A stretch of DNA of 64,000 nucleotides from Echiichthys vipera (Eukaryota; Chordata; Actinopteri; Perciformes; Trachinidae): the NCBI GenBank assembly GCA_963691815.1, contig OY829667.1:5889571-5953570 (forward strand). Direction: 5' to 3'. Made by a program: the position numbers and the translations under genes. Positions 49,701 through 55,144 of the stretch are shown here, piece after piece (position 1 is the stretch's first letter; the number at the start of each line of letters is the position of its first letter). The notes under the pieces are model-generated. The model worked only from the letters and a program-made list of their open reading frames with translations, was not told the origin of the DNA and did not search any database.

Positions 49701-50394
49701 TTAATATCTGTCTTTCCTATTGCATCTACTTACTGTATGTGCATGTGTCTGTCTGACTCATCTCTCACTCTCTCTCTCGCCTCTGTATGTCACTGATCAG
49801 ACCATAAGTGGGTGGGGATGGTAAACAAAGTCCCTGGAGATGCAACAGAGAGCCCTTGATTCTCTCTGCAAGTCAACCACAAAAATCACCATCGTCACAC
49901 TGACTTAAATCATGTCATTAGAATTTGCTGCCATTTGGGATTTGACAACTTTGTAAGCTGGGAGTAATAACCGCTGACTTCAACTTGCCTCCAAATTGAA
50001 AGCATGCCTTTACGACAATGATTAAAGGTAAAATTATACTGTATATATAGATTTTTAACAAGTGATGCTGAGTTTTTGAAGCACATATGGAAGTCTGGGG
50101 GTTTGTAATATGTAAAAGAAGCCCTTTGTGTATTAAGTAAGTATTCACATCTTTCTTTTTTAAATCAATCTAAAGTAATTTTAAGGACAAAAATCTTATA
50201 AAGCCATGTTGCCATGGACCCCAAACAGAACACACTATCATATCAGCCTTTCATAGGACTTAAACTTGGGGGGGAAAGTTTGTTGAGCTCCTGAGGAGTT
50301 TTTGGGGACATGTGTATCCTCCTTTATGCGAAATATACATTACTTTTAGTATTTTTCCCAACTAACAAACCCAAGAAAAGGGGGGACTTACCAT
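7091..50394 (-). CDS. arhgef40: ARHGEF40 (Solo) RhoGEF, whole gene span, 26 coding exons
   Basis: This is a Dbl-family guanine nucleotide exchange factor; the mammalian protein activates RhoA, binds keratin 8/18 filaments and takes part in force-dependent stress-fibre assembly. Exons (high to low): 50392-50394, 40492-40581, 38974-39081, 35259-35544, 33721-34858, 33206-33444, 32931-33119, 32732-32846, 31833-31926, 31606-31692, 30161-30277, 29164-29262, 28895-29046, 26925-27063, 24667-24786, 22941-23132, 22312-22821, 21809-22206, 21194-21443, 19657-19746, 17364-17570, 14398-14577, 14131-14311, 12107-12217, 10187-10296, 7091-7201. All have AG acceptors and GT donors except one GC donor, all phases agree, and the sum is 5,316 bases. 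Identification rests on long collinear similarity to the mammalian protein as I remember it, for example GWPLCLGEKVVVQL, LKCLAPGGRTVQEV and VLIRGVEVSSKEVVDHTGSP. The ends (exons 1, 25, 26) are less certain than the middle. Confidence 0.93.
7294..7771 (-). mobile_element. TTAA-flanked MITE family A, copy 1
   Basis: The ends are TTAAAGGTCCCATA and TATGGGAACTTTAA. The body shares blocks with 13563-14068 in the opposite orientation, for example the 'tgattggtcagtg' and 'gtgacatcacaac' segments. TTAA at both ends is the target of piggyBac-type transposases. It sits in intron 25, about 90 bases from exon 26. Confidence 0.85.
8023..8071. repeat. (TG)n microsatellite
   Basis: Interrupted TG/GC repeat. 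A second pure tract lies at 8249-8281. Confidence 0.9.
8848..9050. mobile_element. short palindromic MITE
   Basis: The ends ATGCTGCGTTC and GAACGCAGCAT are perfect inverted repeats, and imperfect pairing continues inward (GTGCCATGG with CCATGACAC). Inner segments such as CGGACCTCCAA and TTGGAGGTCCG pair as well. About 200 bp, no coding content. Confidence 0.75.
10187..10296 (-). CDS. arhgef40: arhgef40 coding exon 25 (serine-rich tail, residues 1699-1735)
   Basis: The acceptor is a long (CT)n tract ending TCAG and the donor is TCCCAG|GTGGGG. The phase follows exon 24 exactly and gives HSSCSDSSSVGSQKEGGSPA, a serine-rich tail like that of the mammalian protein. The support is phase, splice sites and composition; the position in the protein also fits. 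Confidence 0.75.
10301..10346. repeat. (GA)n tract forming the polypyrimidine tract of exon 25
   Basis: On the minus strand this is a CT repeat that runs directly into the AG acceptor of exon 25 (10297-10298), so a microsatellite serves as the splice polypyrimidine tract. Length variation could affect splicing. Confidence 0.8.
11353..11805. mobile_element. MITE family B, copy 1 (right end eroded)
   Basis: It shares long stretches with 28082-28725 and 47547-48126, including AACACCAAACCTCTGCAGTAG and its reverse complement later in the same copy. The right terminal segment found in the other copies is missing. Confidence 0.75.
12107..12217 (-). CDS. arhgef40: arhgef40 coding exon 24 (C-terminal tail, residues 1662-1698)
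   Basis: The acceptor is TTATCTCCCAG and the donor GACAGAG|GTAAGG. It encodes ELCLKESLCMGLSSKLLLDA, similar to mammalian [20 protein letters not shown] just after the PH domain. Confidence 0.88.
12841..12965 (+). mobile_element. 3' relic resembling a Penelope-like element with hammerhead-type core
   Basis: The segment reads CTGATGA (12869-12875), a possible three-base-pair stem (GGT/ACC) and GAAAC (12890-12894), the spacing of a hammerhead ribozyme core. Such motifs occur at the ends of Penelope-like retroelements, and the surrounding 'TGATGAAGG...CCGAAACGT' is a common animal retroelement signature. The rest of the element is absent or unrecognised. Confidence 0.5.
13205..13345. repeat. tandem duplication, GT-rich
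   Basis: Two imperfect copies of a 75-80-base unit (GGTTGGTGTAGTGGATGTAG...). It resembles a decayed minisatellite. Confidence 0.7.
13563..14068 (+). mobile_element. TTAA-flanked MITE family A, copy 2
   Basis: The ends are TTAAAGGTCCCATA and CGGGACCTTTAA with TTAA on both sides. It is inverted relative to copy 1 and lies 62 bases from the donor of exon 23, inside intron 23. Confidence 0.88.
14131..14311 (-). CDS. arhgef40: arhgef40 coding exon 23 (PH domain, second part, residues 1602-1661)
   Basis: The acceptor is CTCCCTGCAG and the donor AACACAG|GTACAG. It encodes EMGLTQNVGGEGVKFEVW, ITLQAKDRDDKAAW and the C-terminal helix TRDIAHLLWTHAINN with the invariant PH tryptophan. It matches mammalian GLTENIGDSGLCFELW and IAQLLWRQAAHN. 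Confidence 0.94.
14371..14396. repeat. (TG)n at the donor of exon 22
   Basis: A CA repeat on the coding strand begins within the first bases of intron 22 (donor GTACAC). A second CA tract lies at 14594-14620 on the acceptor side of the same exon. Confidence 0.9.
14398..14577 (-). CDS. arhgef40: arhgef40 coding exon 22 (PH domain, first part, residues 1542-1601)
   Basis: The acceptor is GTGAGTTTAG and the donor ATCAAG|GTACAC. It encodes the first PH strands: GELVRQGELTV, RNIFLYQHVVIFAKQK and YSYKHSIK (mammalian RHVFLFEHLLLFSK). The donor abuts a TG repeat at 14371-14396 in the following intron. Confidence 0.93.
16052..16142. repeat. (TG)n microsatellite, about 90 bp
   Basis: Nearly pure TG with two GC interruptions; intronic in arhgef40. 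Confidence 0.95.
16609..16745. repeat. short-unit minisatellite (CACGCACGC / CACGCACAC)
   Basis: About 15 degenerate units of 9 bases. The antisense frames read out as repetitive RAW/CAW or GVR tripeptides and are not genes. Confidence 0.9.
17364..17570 (-). CDS. arhgef40: arhgef40 coding exon 21 (DH domain, last part, residues 1473-1541)
   Basis: I chose the acceptor CTCCCCGCAG at 17571 over the one at 17514 (CTGTCTTCAG). Both keep the frame, but only the longer form supplies FPHCLQSPTHRLEQY, which aligns without gaps to mammalian LPRALQQPLEQLTRY, the third conserved region of the DH domain. The rest is the final DH helix (ILRHAQRHGEDLRASD). The donor is TGTCCG|GTGAGA. The two acceptors could be used alternatively. 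Confidence 0.85.
17803..18152 (-). mobile_element. tRNA-derived teleost SINE
   Basis: On the minus strand it opens with a tRNA-like head (GTGGTCAGCACTGTCGCCTC, then GGTTTGAATCCCC as a B box), continues through a body with TTTGCATGTTCTCCCCGTGT, and ends with a (GAAT)n tail at 17803-17818. This is one of the commonest interspersed repeats of fish. It lies in intron 20. Confidence 0.8.
19657..19746 (-). CDS. arhgef40: arhgef40 coding exon 20 (DH domain, residues 1443-1472)
   Basis: The acceptor is TTGTCACACAG and the donor TTTAAG|GTAAGA. It encodes REQFLQYSHYIRNKPEMD, the 'F..Y..Y..' helix typical of DH domains (mammalian DQFSLYAQYVKHRHK). Phase 0 at both ends. Confidence 0.92.
20019..20110. 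repeat. fragment of a fish interspersed repeat
   Basis: It contains 'tttatctatatagcac...caaagtgcttcacaca', a widely dispersed fish retroelement-type sequence. A related fragment lies at 32100-32175 next to an (AAT)n run. Confidence 0.5.
20265..20365 (-). mobile_element. partial SINE (same family as 52775-52941)
   Basis: It shares 'aggacagacaggaagtgaggg' and 'gcagcaaagggc' with the fuller copy at 52775-52941; the tRNA-like head is missing. Confidence 0.6.
21194..21443 (-). CDS. arhgef40: arhgef40 coding exon 19 (DH domain, first part, residues 1359-1442)
   Basis: The acceptor is TCTCCTGCAG and the donor AAATAT|GTAAGT. It holds the first DH helix with the conserved Glu (LSSERQYVAVLKGVEETYLP, equivalent to the T-E-x-x-Y-V signature of Dbl GEFs) and continues FHSQSLLPAMEGAL. 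This region contacts switch I of the Rho GTPase in related GEFs. Confidence 0.92.
21809..22206 (-). CDS. arhgef40: arhgef40 coding exon 18 (linker and conserved motif before DH, residues 1227-1358)
   Basis: The acceptor is CAACTCTCAG and the donor CAGAG|GTGCGT. A basic/proline-rich start (KPPRKRHPSFD) and a Gly/Ser stretch lead to a 29-residue block at 21853-21939 that is nearly identical in mammals (see findings). The DH domain starts at or just after its end. Confidence 0.92.
22312..22821 (-). CDS. arhgef40: arhgef40 coding exon 17 (end of spectrin-like region and Gly-rich linker, residues 1057-1226)
   Basis: The acceptor is TCCTGTGCAG and the donor AAAAGT|GTGAGT. It begins ATQWCEVVF, has the conserved FQDARSLAIELGGGALLDLW (mammalian [20 protein letters not shown]), and then a disordered linker rich in G, S and P. 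Exactly 170 codons. Confidence 0.92.
22941..23132 (-). CDS. arhgef40: arhgef40 coding exon 16 (spectrin-like helices, residues 993-1056)
   Basis: The acceptor is AATCCTTTAG and the donor ACCGAG|GTAACG. It encodes 64 residues of predicted helix (LPPVREKLRDMSHCLSDCW). Exactly 192 bases, phase 0 at both ends. Confidence 0.9.
23970..24331. mobile_element. hAT-like MITE, terminal repeats TAGCCTGGGTA
   Basis: The 11-base ends are perfect inverted repeats. CTGTTTTG on the left and CTGTTTTT on the right look like an 8-bp target duplication. It lies in intron 15. Confidence 0.7.
24667..24786 (-). CDS. arhgef40: arhgef40 coding exon 15 (spectrin-like helix, residues 953-992)
   Basis: The acceptor is ATACCCCAG and the donor GCCAAT|GTGAGT. 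The 40 residues (SLSRLSLKQQKFKTFKETAN) align with the mammalian TLSALQETELRFRAF segment. Exactly 120 bases, phase 0 at both ends. Confidence 0.9.
26066..26575 (-). repeat. interspersed repeat family C, copy 1
   Basis: It is an inverted counterpart of 41772-42235: both contain 'ttggatcaa', the 'gaccccatgttaaacaggc' type segment, 'tgagtgacagctag', and end in ACAGTCTATGG or its complement. Intronic. Confidence 0.75.
26630..26777 (+). mobile_element. TTAA MITE family A, partial copy
   Basis: It retains 'gcatgtaaacatgttctagtagaaac' and the end 'AGGTCCCCTTTAA'; the left part is missing. It lies in intron 14, about 150 bases from exon 14. Confidence 0.75.
26925..27063 (-). CDS. arhgef40: arhgef40 coding exon 14 (spectrin-like helix, residues 906-952)
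   Basis: The acceptor is CCCTTGTCAG and the donor GAAAAG|GTGAGT. It encodes KLYDSVDDALHRLVRVSNQR, conserved with mammalian LYQEVDEAIHQLVRLSN, a spectrin-repeat-type helix. Confidence 0.93.
28082..28725. mobile_element. MITE family B, copy 2 (long inverted repeats, TTAA ends)
   Basis: The ends are TTAACGTGTAGTTAGGCGCAAAA and TTTTGCGCCGGAACTACACTTTAA. Nearly the whole left half folds back on the right half, including CTCTGCAGCAGCATGAGAAGAG with its complement. It lies in intron 13, 170 bases from exon 13. Confidence 0.85.
28895..29046 (-). CDS. arhgef40: arhgef40 coding exon 13 (helical region, residues 856-905)
   Basis: The acceptor is TGTTCTTCAG and the donor CTGCAG|GTACCG. It contains VLADQRLTEPQQRGGAWL, a clear match to mammalian VLADPRLTALQRDGGAIL. 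Confidence 0.93.
29164..29262 (-). CDS. arhgef40: arhgef40 coding exon 12 (helical region, residues 823-855)
   Basis: The acceptor is TTCCCTTCAG and the donor ATCAAG|GTACAG. It encodes an amphipathic helix (SLESLTERCEGALALLGEAL) that begins the spectrin-like part of the protein. Confidence 0.9.
29837..29910. repeat. (TA)n microsatellite
   Basis: About 36 TA units with one C interruption; intronic. Confidence 0.95.
30161..30277 (-). CDS. arhgef40: arhgef40 coding exon 11 (end of CRAL-TRIO-like segment, residues 784-822)
   Basis: The acceptor is GCTTTTTCCAG and the donor AGACTG|GTGAGC. It encodes 39 residues including KQQLPTEMDGDF and HSDWLAFRL, aligning without gaps to mammalian KPEELQWELGG and SHWVEIHQE, the typical exit from the SEC14-like module. 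Confidence 0.9.
30356..30819 (+). mobile_element. TTAA-flanked MITE family A, copy 3
   Basis: The ends are TTAAAGATCCCATAT and TATGGGACCTTTAA. It has the same orientation as copy 2 and lies in intron 10, about 80 bases from the acceptor of exon 11. Confidence 0.88.
31606..31692 (-). CDS. arhgef40: arhgef40 coding exon 10 (CRAL-TRIO-like segment, residues 755-783)
   Basis: This 29-codon exon lies between TGCGTTCCAG and GCAGAG|GTGACC. It encodes LGSVLVLVEEQQ and ends VEGAE, aligning with mammalian RLLILIHDD and QGAE. Without it, exons 9 and 11 would join in frame but drop a conserved strand, so skipping would be silent for the frame. Confidence 0.85.
31833..31926 (-). CDS. arhgef40: arhgef40 coding exon 9 (CRAL-TRIO-like segment, residues 723-754)
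   Basis: The acceptor is ATCCTCGTCAG and the donor TTCCAG|GTGAGA. It encodes KGLTVLMDSRRSPPSTLCLS, the conserved central strand (LSVLLDLR in mammals) of the SEC14-like segment. It ends in phase 0. Confidence 0.9.
32456..32593 (+). mobile_element. TTAA MITE family A, partial copy
   Basis: It shares 'ggagcatttcagacagagggtga', 'gcatgtaaacatgctctagtag' and the end 'ATATGGAACCATTAA' with full copies. The left half is lost. Intron 8. Confidence 0.75.
32732..32846 (-). CDS. arhgef40: arhgef40 coding exon 8 (start of CRAL-TRIO-like segment, residues 685-722)
   Basis: The acceptor is CTTTCCACAG and the donor ACTCG|GTGAGG. It continues G-TVDRLGRALVVTE, like the mammalian LTGGVDQSGRALLTI, then EEEMARVLACYHRIT. 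This is the opening of the SEC14/CRAL-TRIO-like fold found in Dbl relatives such as MCF2 and Trio. Confidence 0.9.
32931..33119 (-). CDS. arhgef40: arhgef40 coding exon 7 (residues 622-684), GC donor
   Basis: The acceptor is CCTCAACAG. The exon encodes a polar, acidic segment ending KLKLTG, where the conserved LTG..D..GRAL block begins. The downstream donor is ACAG|GCAAGT, the usual form of a GC donor; no GT in the neighbourhood keeps the frame with exon 8. Confidence 0.82.
33206..33444 (-). CDS. arhgef40: arhgef40 coding exon 6 (basic linker, residues 542-621)
   Basis: The acceptor TTTGTCTTTAG opens a strongly basic run (RRKRKGKGAKGRARSGGRAH), comparable to the basic GNRRKKRAAGRG segment of the mammalian protein, followed by a polar region. 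The donor GCAG|GTCTGA is weak, but the phase fits exon 7 exactly. The basic run could be a nuclear-localisation or lipid-binding patch; that is inference. Confidence 0.82.
33721..34858 (-). CDS. arhgef40: arhgef40 coding exon 5 (large acidic/serine-rich linker, residues 163-541)
   Basis: This 1,138-base exon starts after TTTTGCACAG with VGGGLDTCLVSTCDGVVRLP and ends CCAAG|GTACAT. After a conserved start (LPWKEIVYPKF) it becomes a disordered-looking stretch rich in D, E, S, G and R, with DGDYVELLEPRLGPDGG matching the mammalian EYVELLE segment. It accounts for part of the extra length of the fish protein. Confidence 0.93.
35259..35544 (-). CDS. arhgef40: arhgef40 coding exon 4 (residues 68-162)
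   Basis: The acceptor is TGTCACCACAG and the donor GAGAAG|GTAAGG. Residues such as SGWPLCLGEKVVVQL, NDFYLQVVP and LKCLAPGGRTVQEVLVP are the best-conserved N-terminal block of the Solo family. Its biochemical role is not evident from sequence. The exon ends after the first base of a codon. Confidence 0.95.
37019..37208. repeat. two (TG)n microsatellites
   Basis: Tracts at 37019-37057 and 37141-37208, separated by a short unique segment. Intronic. Confidence 0.95.
37770..38800. repeat. degenerate ACTTGA/GACTTG-rich tandem tract
   Basis: About 1 kb is dominated by irregular repeats of GACTTG, ACTTGAGACTTG and CTTGACTTG, with longer duplicated segments (for example 'gactggacttgccctgacagacttataaacaagttaagtct' variants near 38110 and 38600). 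It lies in intron 3 and has no coding potential. Confidence 0.85.
38974..39081 (-). CDS. arhgef40: arhgef40 coding exon 3 (residues 32-67)
   Basis: The acceptor is TTTGTTCAG and the donor GCCTGC|GTGAGT. The 36 residues include DSLRYLLDYFVPAKHLLHKL, which follows the mammalian sequence almost residue by residue. Phase 0 at both ends. Confidence 0.92.
39183..39753. mobile_element. MITE with 18-bp terminal inverted repeats
   Basis: The ends AAGCCCAGTTCAGACCAA and TTGGTCTGAACTGGGCTT are exact inverted copies, and similarity continues inward (ATTCG, CGAAT). It lies in intron 2, about 100 bases from exon 3. Confidence 0.85.
40492..40581 (-). CDS. arhgef40: arhgef40 coding exon 2 (residues 2-31)
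   Basis: The acceptor is a pyrimidine run ending TTTCTAAG and the donor is CCCAG|GTACAT. It encodes 30 residues including EDCVQGALSSLYPPFESTAP, a close match to the N-terminus of mammalian ARHGEF40. Both ends are phase 0. Confidence 0.88.
40694..40970. repeat. cluster of (CA)n repeats
   Basis: CA tracts at 40694-40755 and 40890-40970, the second with a duplicated CATGCACGCAACACACACAC unit. They lie in intron 1 close to the acceptor of exon 2. Confidence 0.9.
41772..42235 (+). repeat. interspersed repeat family C, copy 2
   Basis: See 26066-26575; this copy is in the opposite orientation and begins CCATAGACTGTATAAAA. Confidence 0.75.
43590..43832. repeat. repeat sharing its end with 51052-51494
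   Basis: Both end in AGAAAC(A)A...TCTCAATTCTTATGGA followed by ACAACTTTAA. The rest differs, so these may be distant members of a TTAA-ending family. Confidence 0.45.
47547..48126. mobile_element. MITE family B, copy 3
   Basis: The ends are TTAAAGTGTAATTCTGGCGCAAAA and TTTTGCGCAGTAATTACACTTTAA. It has the same palindromic body as 28082-28725. It lies in intron 1. Confidence 0.88.
50392..50394 (-). CDS. arhgef40: arhgef40 coding exon 1 (ATG only)
   Basis: The last three bases of the leader exon are ATG, directly before a GTAAGT donor. Spliced to the acceptor at 40582, the protein begins M-G-S-E-A-M-E-D-C-V-Q, the same length up to DCVQ as the mammalian start M-E-P-E-P-V-E-D-C-V-Q as I recall it. 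The alternative is a start at the internal ATG at 40567-40569, five residues later. Confidence 0.6.
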
Positions 50395-50640
50395 GACTTC
50401 AGTCAGGAATTCCTACATAGTCCTTAGCTCCTTTTCCTGCATTTGGTTCCCCTCCGCATACTCCGCAAAAAAACTGTCTCCTCTCAGTTGTTGTCAAACA
50501 GGCTCCATTACCTCCTTCCCAGCGACTTTCACCCTTCTTTATGTAAGATTTCAGCGCGTGAAAACAGTCCTCCTCTCTCTTCCCTCTCTCACTCTCCCCT
50601 ATGTTTCCCAGCCTGGGAATGTCCAAGCATTTTTTTCTTC
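50392..50640 (-). other. arhgef40: probable 5' UTR exon of arhgef40 ending in the start codon
   Basis: The minus strand reads a purine-rich leader that ends in CATG followed by the strong donor GTAAGT. The right-hand limit (transcription start) cannot be seen and 50640 is only a guess; no convincing TATA box or CpG island stands out. An in-frame TAG lies at 50413-50415, seven codons before the ATG, so translation cannot begin further upstream in this exon. Confidence 0.5.
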
Positions 50641-51051
50641 TTCCTCCCCTCTCTCAGTCCCACGCACTCCCACCTCCCTCCCCCTTCTCTCACCTAACAA
50701 GAGCACCACAGTCCCTCTCTTCACTCAAACTTTCCATTTATCCCCCCAGAGTAACTCAAATGAATAGACAATGAAAAAAAACGAGCTGTTACTCCACCCA
50801 GGCGTAATTGCACAAATAAACCTCTGATGTTTTATTGTTTCATTTGCACTTTCTTGATTCACTTAATTAAGTCTTAATTTGAAGAAAAATGTGCGGGTTT
50901 GCGTGTCACACCCATGCCAAATTGTATCTGCAAGCTTATTTTTAGCAGAATGGATTTCAAGGTTGTAAACTGTCTCAATGAAGTATTCCTACATTCCTTC
51001 CCTGGGTCACTGAAATTGCCCTTTTGCCACCCACCTGACATTAAAGAAGGG

Positions 51052-51494
51052 TTAAAGGGCCACTCTGGCGAAATAGCATTGCACTTTCATAATGTTGGTA
51101 GACATGCAGGAGGCACAGTTTTAAAAGAACGGTCAGAATTAAAGCAGCAGAAGTTTAGTCATCATGACTATTAGTTCCAGTATGGGTCAAGCCTCAAAGG
51201 CAGGCTCCTACATTTCCCATGATGCAACTCAATATCATCTTTTTTCGGTGGTGGAAGAGGTAGACCAATATTTACTCCGTAAGATGTGTATCTATTTAAT
51301 TGTCGAAAGTAAAGAGGTGAATTTGTGTCGATAAAGTTTACAAAATAGCAGAAAATAAAAATAATACTCGTCTACGCACACACAATGAATTTGAACGTTA
51401 CAAGATGGAGACTCTGGGACAGGATCGTCACATCTTACTGCCAAAGAGGCTGCTAGAAACAACATTTCTCAATTCTTATGGAGAACAACTTTAA
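51052..51494. repeat. candidate TTAA-ending element
   Basis: It begins TTAAAGGGCCACTCTGGCG and ends AACAACTTTAA. TTAA flanks are present, but the ends are not clear inverted repeats, so the assignment is tentative. Confidence 0.4.
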
Positions 51495-52774
51495 GTAAAA
51501 GTGGCACTTCACTACAAGCAGAGTCGGTTCTAGAGTTGGTTGGGCCCTGGGCAAAGATTCACAGGAGGGCCCCTTGGACCAGCATTTATCACCATTTTAA
51601 ACTGAATCATACACGGCACTTGTAGTGGGAGTAAAACCACTTGCAACTTGGGTGGAGTCGGGTGGGCTCCCTTAGGAACGTCAGGTCTCCGGCTGTCATC
51701 GCAAACTTTGCACATTGTCACTGCTGTAGTTTAAAGTTTTCAGCCCTCGGGGGCCCTCTACTGGCCTGGGGCCCCAAGCATCTGCCTGCCTTGCTCAATG
51801 GCAAGCAGTTGCCCCTGACTACAAGCAAAGGTCCTGCATTAAAAGTGTCACCTAAGTAAAAGTACAGCATTCACAAAAAAAAGGAACTTAAAGCACTAAA
51901 GTAAAAGTAGTTACTGACAGATGCATATTACATTGTTATTATTGATGTAATATGGAAGGGTGGAAGAAGTATTTAAATTGGTAAGATAAAGGCACATTAT
52001 GTCGTTTTCTGCCACCAGGGGGTCTCTCAATCAAGACGGAGTTTGGGGACATTGTGTAGTAACGTGGGATCATGGGAGTTGTTGTCCTCGCCACCACTGC
52101 GGTCACTGTAATTTCTCCCTGTTAGGGTTCCTTCAGTGTTCGTCATTCAGGAGGTTTTTACCGCAGAGGTCCCCTCCTCTTCAGAACAAATGACCAGTGT
52201 GGTAAAAACACTGGTGTTTCTCCGACGTTGTTCGATGGACAAAGGACATCCTGGAGGGGCTGCAAGCCAAGCTGCCACATTTGCTCAGCTTGTTTCACTG
52301 ATAACTTAGATCCAGGCGTTCAGAGGGTTTTCACCAGAATTTCCGATGACTAACATCCTTCCTCCGGTCAAAATATATATTAATAGGAACAACCAAGATC
52401 TAAAAAGAACTGCTCATAGGGGATGTGACACAACTGACAGGCAACCAAATGTAACAGACTGTAACAATGTCATCATATTTTGTACACTGATTAAGTGTAT
52501 GTGAGTAAGTAACATTTTGGACAAAAATTAGTTATATATATATATATCAATATAGAGCTCTTGATGAGCTTTTACTGCTGCCAAAATGGTTCATGTGAAT
52601 TCGAAACCAATCCAGAGTTATAAACCGAGAGCCAAAAGACCAGACCCTGAACACACTTTGTTCACATTTGGGGCCAAAAGGGCACTTTCACATAAATGTC
52701 AAAATAGTGTTTATTTAAGGTTGAATATATAAAATCTTTATTAAAGCTTTTTTTCTAATATTTTCTTTTCAAAG

Positions 52775-52941
52775 ATTATTTTTTGGCAAATTTCAACCCT
52801 TTTATTAGATAGGACAGACAGGAAATAGGGTGAGAGAGAGGGGGGGGGCATACAGCAAAGGGCACGGCCACTGCCTCGAGGACCTTTAGCCTCTTTACAT
52901 GAGACGACTGCTCTAACCACTCAGCCATCGGCCGCCCCATA
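52775..52941 (-). mobile_element. tRNA-derived SINE
   Basis: The minus strand starts GGGGCGGCCGATGGCTGAGT and GGTTAGAGCAGTCGTCTCA, a tRNA-like head with an A box. It ends in 'cctgtctgtcctatctaataaaaggg'. It is not a functional tRNA, because the rest of the cloverleaf is absent. Confidence 0.75.
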
Positions 52942-55144
52942 ACAGCTATATCAAAAATAAAAAATACACCCACGGGCGTTTTATGCGGTACAGAATGAAA
53001 GAATAGCTTTCTCCATAAAAAATATTTAGTCGTATTTAATATGTTTAATCTTTTTTTGGCAGGTTTGACAATTACTTTAAGTCACGTTCTGTTTACATTG
53101 TACCAGACAATAGCGTTGGGAATCGCCAGGGTTGCCAGAGTTGTCCGTTGTTCACAGAAACAAGGAAACATGTTGGGTTGAGAGCTAGCTAATCGATTAC
53201 ACAGCATTCAGAGAGAGACTTCCAGTTGAAGACTGGAACGGTAAATACTGTTGTCAAATTAATTGATTAGTCAAAATGAGTTGTTACCCTGAATGACTCA
53301 TCACTTGACTTGGAGAAGGCTGATCGTTTGACACACTGGGCAACGAACCTGGCAACCCGACTGCTGAAATTATTTTTTGTTGTTATGACAAGGATCTTGA
53401 GACAGCTGGTGTTGTTCTGCTCCTTCTCCATATTCGACCTTTAAGTACAGTATATTGTCACCCACAATATGTTTGTTAAGTTATACTTAAGTTATAATAT
53501 TAAAGACTGATTTTAGTAAACAAAGTTAGGACAAAGGGTGACAGCCTGTAAAGATAAATAACATTCCTAGTTCCGTTAAACTTCCTTAAACGCCTGTGTC
53601 ATTCACACTACGACCCAGTTTGTTACACACACTTTCTGTCCCAAACTGGGATTACCCTGATGACATCATCAGGGAGCTACTTCCTCAGACTTTAATTTAA
53701 ACAGCTCCCCCGGGCAGGAGTCACATAATAACCACTTGCTGAAGTAGTGCTCGCCGTGACAAATAAACTGATGCGGGCGGCCTCTTTAAAGCTACTTGCT
53801 AATAACATGTTAAACATGTTTGGTGGGTTCATAAATGTGACTGTCCCCTCAGTTTAACCTCCCAAAAGTCTGATATAAAACAGGACGTACAGTTCATTAT
53901 TTAGGGGATTTATAAATAGTGTCCGAGGATACGGTCTACGTCATGCAGCCTCTTAAATGTAAAGTGTTATATTCCATTCAGTAACAAACCTTTACAAAGG
54001 TATTTGAACCTTTTAAAGCAATGTAATCACTCACCTATAGTTGCTATCTATCCACTCAGGAGGGGGGGGGGGGGGGTATCCTCAGGCTCACCAGCTTTCC
54101 ATAACAGCTGTCATTTTGTAATTAAATGACTTCACCTCAGATGGAACATAACGTACTGTGTTTAAAATTCACATTGCACTGTTTTCCTATGTAAGCCTTG
54201 TGTTAACGCCATCCGGTAGAGCTGCAGTGGAGAAATGTTTATATCTTATGTTTTATAAACGTATAAAGCCACATTTTACGATTACCATAACTCACTATTT
54301 CTTCTGTCTTTTATTTGTCCCATAATTGTGCCAAGCTGGTTGCCATAGCATTGCTAAATTTAACCTCTATGGTTTGTGTTTGGACTGAAGGCATGGAACA
54401 GTTTTGGAACATACCGCAACAGTCCAACAGCACCGCCTTGTGTTTATTGTGTGATGTTGCAATGATGGAAAAGTAAAGGGAGGGGAGGGAAGGTGCTCGC
54501 TTCAGAAGAAGTAGTAGCCTATACCTGTCTGGTGCTCCGTCACACTTTCGACATTTTGACTTGTCATTGCAGGAAAAGCTGAGTGAGCGTGACGGCGAGC
54601 GAGCGTGCCTGACACCAGGGCTGTGGTTGTGAAATCTTTTCAGCTTAGAAAGGTTCCTGAATGAAGTGACCCAGAGTATCTGAGTGGCAGCGAGGGATAA
54701 AAGCAGGAATTCTCTAAAAGCTAAGGAAGGGGGCTTCGGCACACCGGCCCAACCTTCACCAATTTAAAGCAGATCATAACCCACCAAACACCACACCTAA
54801 CCCATCAGCATAACATGGTCCGTTGCATAATGACGCAGCAGAATGTCGCTTTTCTTGAATGCTTTTATTACGAGTTCTCCTTCTTTCTTGACCTCAGGAC
54901 ATTTTCCATCGAGGTCGAGGAGAAGTGTTGAAAAACCTAATTCTGCTGAGTATTCGACGGCAGCCCTGGGCCCTCAAATTAAAACAAACTACATGGAATT
55001 CAGACGTTAATTATATTTTATTTACACATGATCTTTACTACAATAGATGGAGGCAAAACACTTCCCTCTTTAAAATCATATAATATAATGTATTATAATC
55101 TCTGACTATATTTTATAACAAAATAGTTTAATTGTTTATATTTA

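Larger units (their letters stand above)
40582..50391. other. intron 1 of arhgef40, 9.8 kb
   Basis: It holds CA repeats, repeat families B and C, and unique sequence. Open frames such as 42728-43162 show no recognisable product, and a purine-rich stretch at 46540-46930 gives spurious basic frames. I see no nested gene. Confidence 0.55.

Noticed and set aside
52890..52941. tRNA-like sequence
   Set aside because: Only the 5' arm resembles a tRNA; the rest continues as a SINE body, so it is not a functional tRNA gene.
54311..54742. 143-codon minus-strand open frame between the two genes
   Set aside because: Composition is ordinary non-coding and no domain is visible; it lies in repeat-like DNA.
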